This document shows, piece after piece, positions 4,565-6,006 of a DNA stretch of 6,006 nucleotides (position 1 is the stretch's first letter; every line of letters starts with the position of its first letter). This DNA is from Oscillospiraceae bacterium (GTDB taxonomy: Bacteria > Bacillota > Clostridia > Oscillospirales > Ruminococcaceae). The notes beneath the pieces are model-generated. The model was given only the letters and a program-made list of their open reading frames with translations. It was not told the DNA's origin and searched no databases. Made by a program: the position numbers and the translations under genes. Location: positions 1 through 6,006 of the forward strand of contig JAIDPG010000342.1 of assembly GCA_029062865.1 (NCBI GenBank), read 5' to 3'.

Positions 4565-6006
4565 ATGAGAACTTTAGTGACTAAACTTGTCAGGACAGTA
4601 AAAAGAATTTTCAACCGCACCGTTATCTGCCTGCTGGGCGTTGTGCTTCAGCTGGCTTATCTGGGGTGGCTTTTCTGGTCGTTCGGGACGGCGTTTTCGT
4701 ACTCATATTATATTTTTGAAGTCGCCGCGGCGCTTATCGCGTTTATAATCATCAATTCGGACAAGCACCCAAGCTATAAGATGTCGTGGATTCTGTTGAT
4801 CCTGATAGTCCCTATCGTCGGTGTTATGTTTTACGTCTGCTTCGGCAACGGGAACTCCGGCGAGAAGCTGCGGCAGAAAATGGATCAGTATAACCAGGAA
4901 CAGCGATTACTGCTACCTCAGAATGAAGCAATCATCGACGAGCTGAAGAAAGGCTCTGCCGAAGAAAATCTGATGGCAAAGCAGGCGAATTATTTGCACA
5001 AATTCGGCGGGTATCCGATCTATCAGAACACCGAAGTGACGTACTTTGACAGCGGCGAGGCGAAGTTCGAGGCGCTGTGCCAAGAGCTTGAAAAGGCCGA
5101 GCGCTTTGTTTTTCTTGAGTATTTTATAATCCAAGAGGGCAAAATGTGGAACACGCTTCTGGAGATACTTGAGCGCAAGGTCGCAAGCGGCGTGGACGTG
5201 CGGATAATTTACGACGACATCGGGTGCCTTCGAACTCTTCCCTACAACTATTACTCGCAGCTCGAAAAACGCGGGATAAAGTGCCGCTCGTTCAACAGGT
5301 TTTATCCGTTCTGGGTAGCTCGAATGAACAACCGCGACCACCGCAAGATTTTCGTTATCGACGGGCACACGGCGTTCAACGGCGGCGTGAACCTCGCGGA
5401 CGAGTATATAAACGCGTATGTAAAGCATGGGCACTGGAAGGACTCCGCCGTGATGATCAAGGGCGAGGCGGTCTGGAGCTTTACGATGATGTTCCTTACG
5501 ATGTGGAGCTACATCACTAAAACAAAGCCCGCAAGCTATGACGAGTTTATGCCGCGCGAGAATGATATTCTTGAAAGCAAGGGCGCAAACGGCTTGGTTA
5601 TTCCCTACACCGACAGCCCCCTTGACAAGGAATCCGTCGGGGAGAACACGTATATAACGATAATCAACAACGCGACGGATTACGTTTATATAACAACGCC
5701 GTATCTCACTATCACGAACGAAATGGAAAGCGCGCTGACGCTCGCGGCGAAAAGCGGTGTGGACGTGCGGATAATCACGCCCCATATTCCCGACAAGTGG
5801 TACGTCCACGCGGTGACGCGCTCTTACTACAAGACGCTTACTAAACACGGCGTGCGGATCTACGAGTACACCCCCGGGTTTATCCACGCGAAGAATTTCA
5901 TTTCCGACGACAACGTAGGCGTGGTCGGAACTATCAACCTTGACTTCCGCAGTCTGTATCTTCACTTCGAGTGCGGCACGTTTATGTACAAAGCCGACTG
6001 CATTCT
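4565..6006 (+). CDS. cls: Cardiolipin synthase (phospholipase D superfamily), 3'-truncated by window edge
   Basis: A membrane enzyme that condenses two phosphatidylglycerol molecules to cardiolipin and glycerol. The frame stays open for 480 codons to the right edge; by family length (about 500-510) only some 25-30 residues are missing. The N-terminus has hydrophobic helices at about 19-41, 48-64 and 74-93, including the family's PSYKMSWILLILIVPIVGVMFYVCFG segment (69-94). Two PLD domains follow. HKD motif 1 is H259-x-K261 with D266, then GGVN (273-276). HKD motif 2 is H441-x-K443 with D448, then GTIN (455-458). Both catalytic histidine/lysine pairs are intact. The ATG has AAGGA at 4553-4557, 7 bases upstream; the GTG at 4561 is out of frame and stops within eight codons. 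It takes the place occupied by other genes after divIC in Bacillus. No convincing promoter is seen in the 37 bases after the divIC terminator. Confidence 0.96.
   Translation, partial: MRTLVTKLVRTVKRIFNRTVICLLGVVLQLAYLGWLFWSFGTAFSYSYYIFEVAAALIAFIIINSDKHPSYKMSWILLILIVPIVGVMFYVCFGNGNSGEKLRQKMDQYNQEQRLLLPQNEAIIDELKKGSAEENLMAKQANYLHKFGGYPIYQNTEVTYFDSGEAKFEALCQELEKAERFVFLEYFIIQEGKMWNTLLEILERKVASGVDVRIIYDDIGCLRTLPYNYYSQLEKRGIKCRSFNRFYPFWVARMNNRDHRKIFVIDGHTAFNGGVNLADEYINAYVKHGHWKDSAVMIKGEAVWSFTMMFLTMWSYITKTKPASYDEFMPRENDILESKGANGLVIPYTDSPLDKESVGENTYITIINNATDYVYITTPYLTITNEMESALTLAAKSGVDVRIITPHIPDKWYVHAVTRSYYKTLTKHGVRIYEYTPGFIHAKNFISDDNVGVVGTINLDFRSLYLHFECGTFMYKADCI

Noticed and set aside
4913..5965. 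A 350-codon open frame on the - strand opposite cls
   Set aside because: The + strand frame carries two intact HKD motifs and cardiolipin synthase membrane helices over the same bases. The antisense product matches no family I recognise, so it is a shadow of codon bias.

Overview
The window looks like a chromosomal segment of an endospore-forming (or spore-former-derived) low-GC Gram-positive of the class Clostridia, plausibly an Oscillospiraceae/Ruminococcaceae-type organism. The evidence is the gene content and order: a SpoVB/MurJ-type flippase, MazG, HU, an RqcP (YabO) S4 protein, YabP, YabQ and DivIC, all on the + strand. This is the Firmicute cluster known in Bacillus subtilis as yabM-yabN-yabO-yabP-yabQ-divIC. 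The Shine-Dalgarno sites are strong (GGAGG type). Genus-level assignment is inference only.

Layout. 1-1523: 3' part of a spoVB-like polysaccharide flippase gene, cut by the left edge. 1561-2403: mazG (GTG start), with a likely sigma-A promoter overlapping the end of spoVB. 2470-2757: hup (HU), whose probable promoter is a perfect TTGACA-N17-TATAAT lying inside the 3' end of mazG, and which ends at a strong intrinsic terminator. 2851-3087: rqcP, ended by a second strong terminator. 3119-3351: a 230-bp AT-rich intergenic region holding an imperfect inverted-repeat, MITE-like element of about 170 bp that carries its own terminator hairpin, followed by a sigma-E-like promoter. 3352-3624: yabP. 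3656-4198: yabQ. 4164-4490: divIC, overlapping the end of yabQ and with a probable sigma-A promoter inside yabQ. 4503-4527: a weaker terminator. 4565-6006: a cardiolipin synthase gene open at the right edge.

How it works together. The cluster mixes two programmes. Housekeeping genes (mazG nucleotide clean-up, hup nucleoid protein, rqcP ribosome quality control, divIC septum formation, cls membrane lipid) sit between sporulation genes (spoVB, yabP, yabQ; mother-cell cortex and envelope functions). The promoters read here fit that split: sigma-A-type sites before mazG, hup and divIC, and a sigma-E-type site before yabP-yabQ. I see no new defence, mobile or biosynthetic system. The most useful observations are the internal promoters, the degenerate second MazG domain and the structured intergenic repeat.
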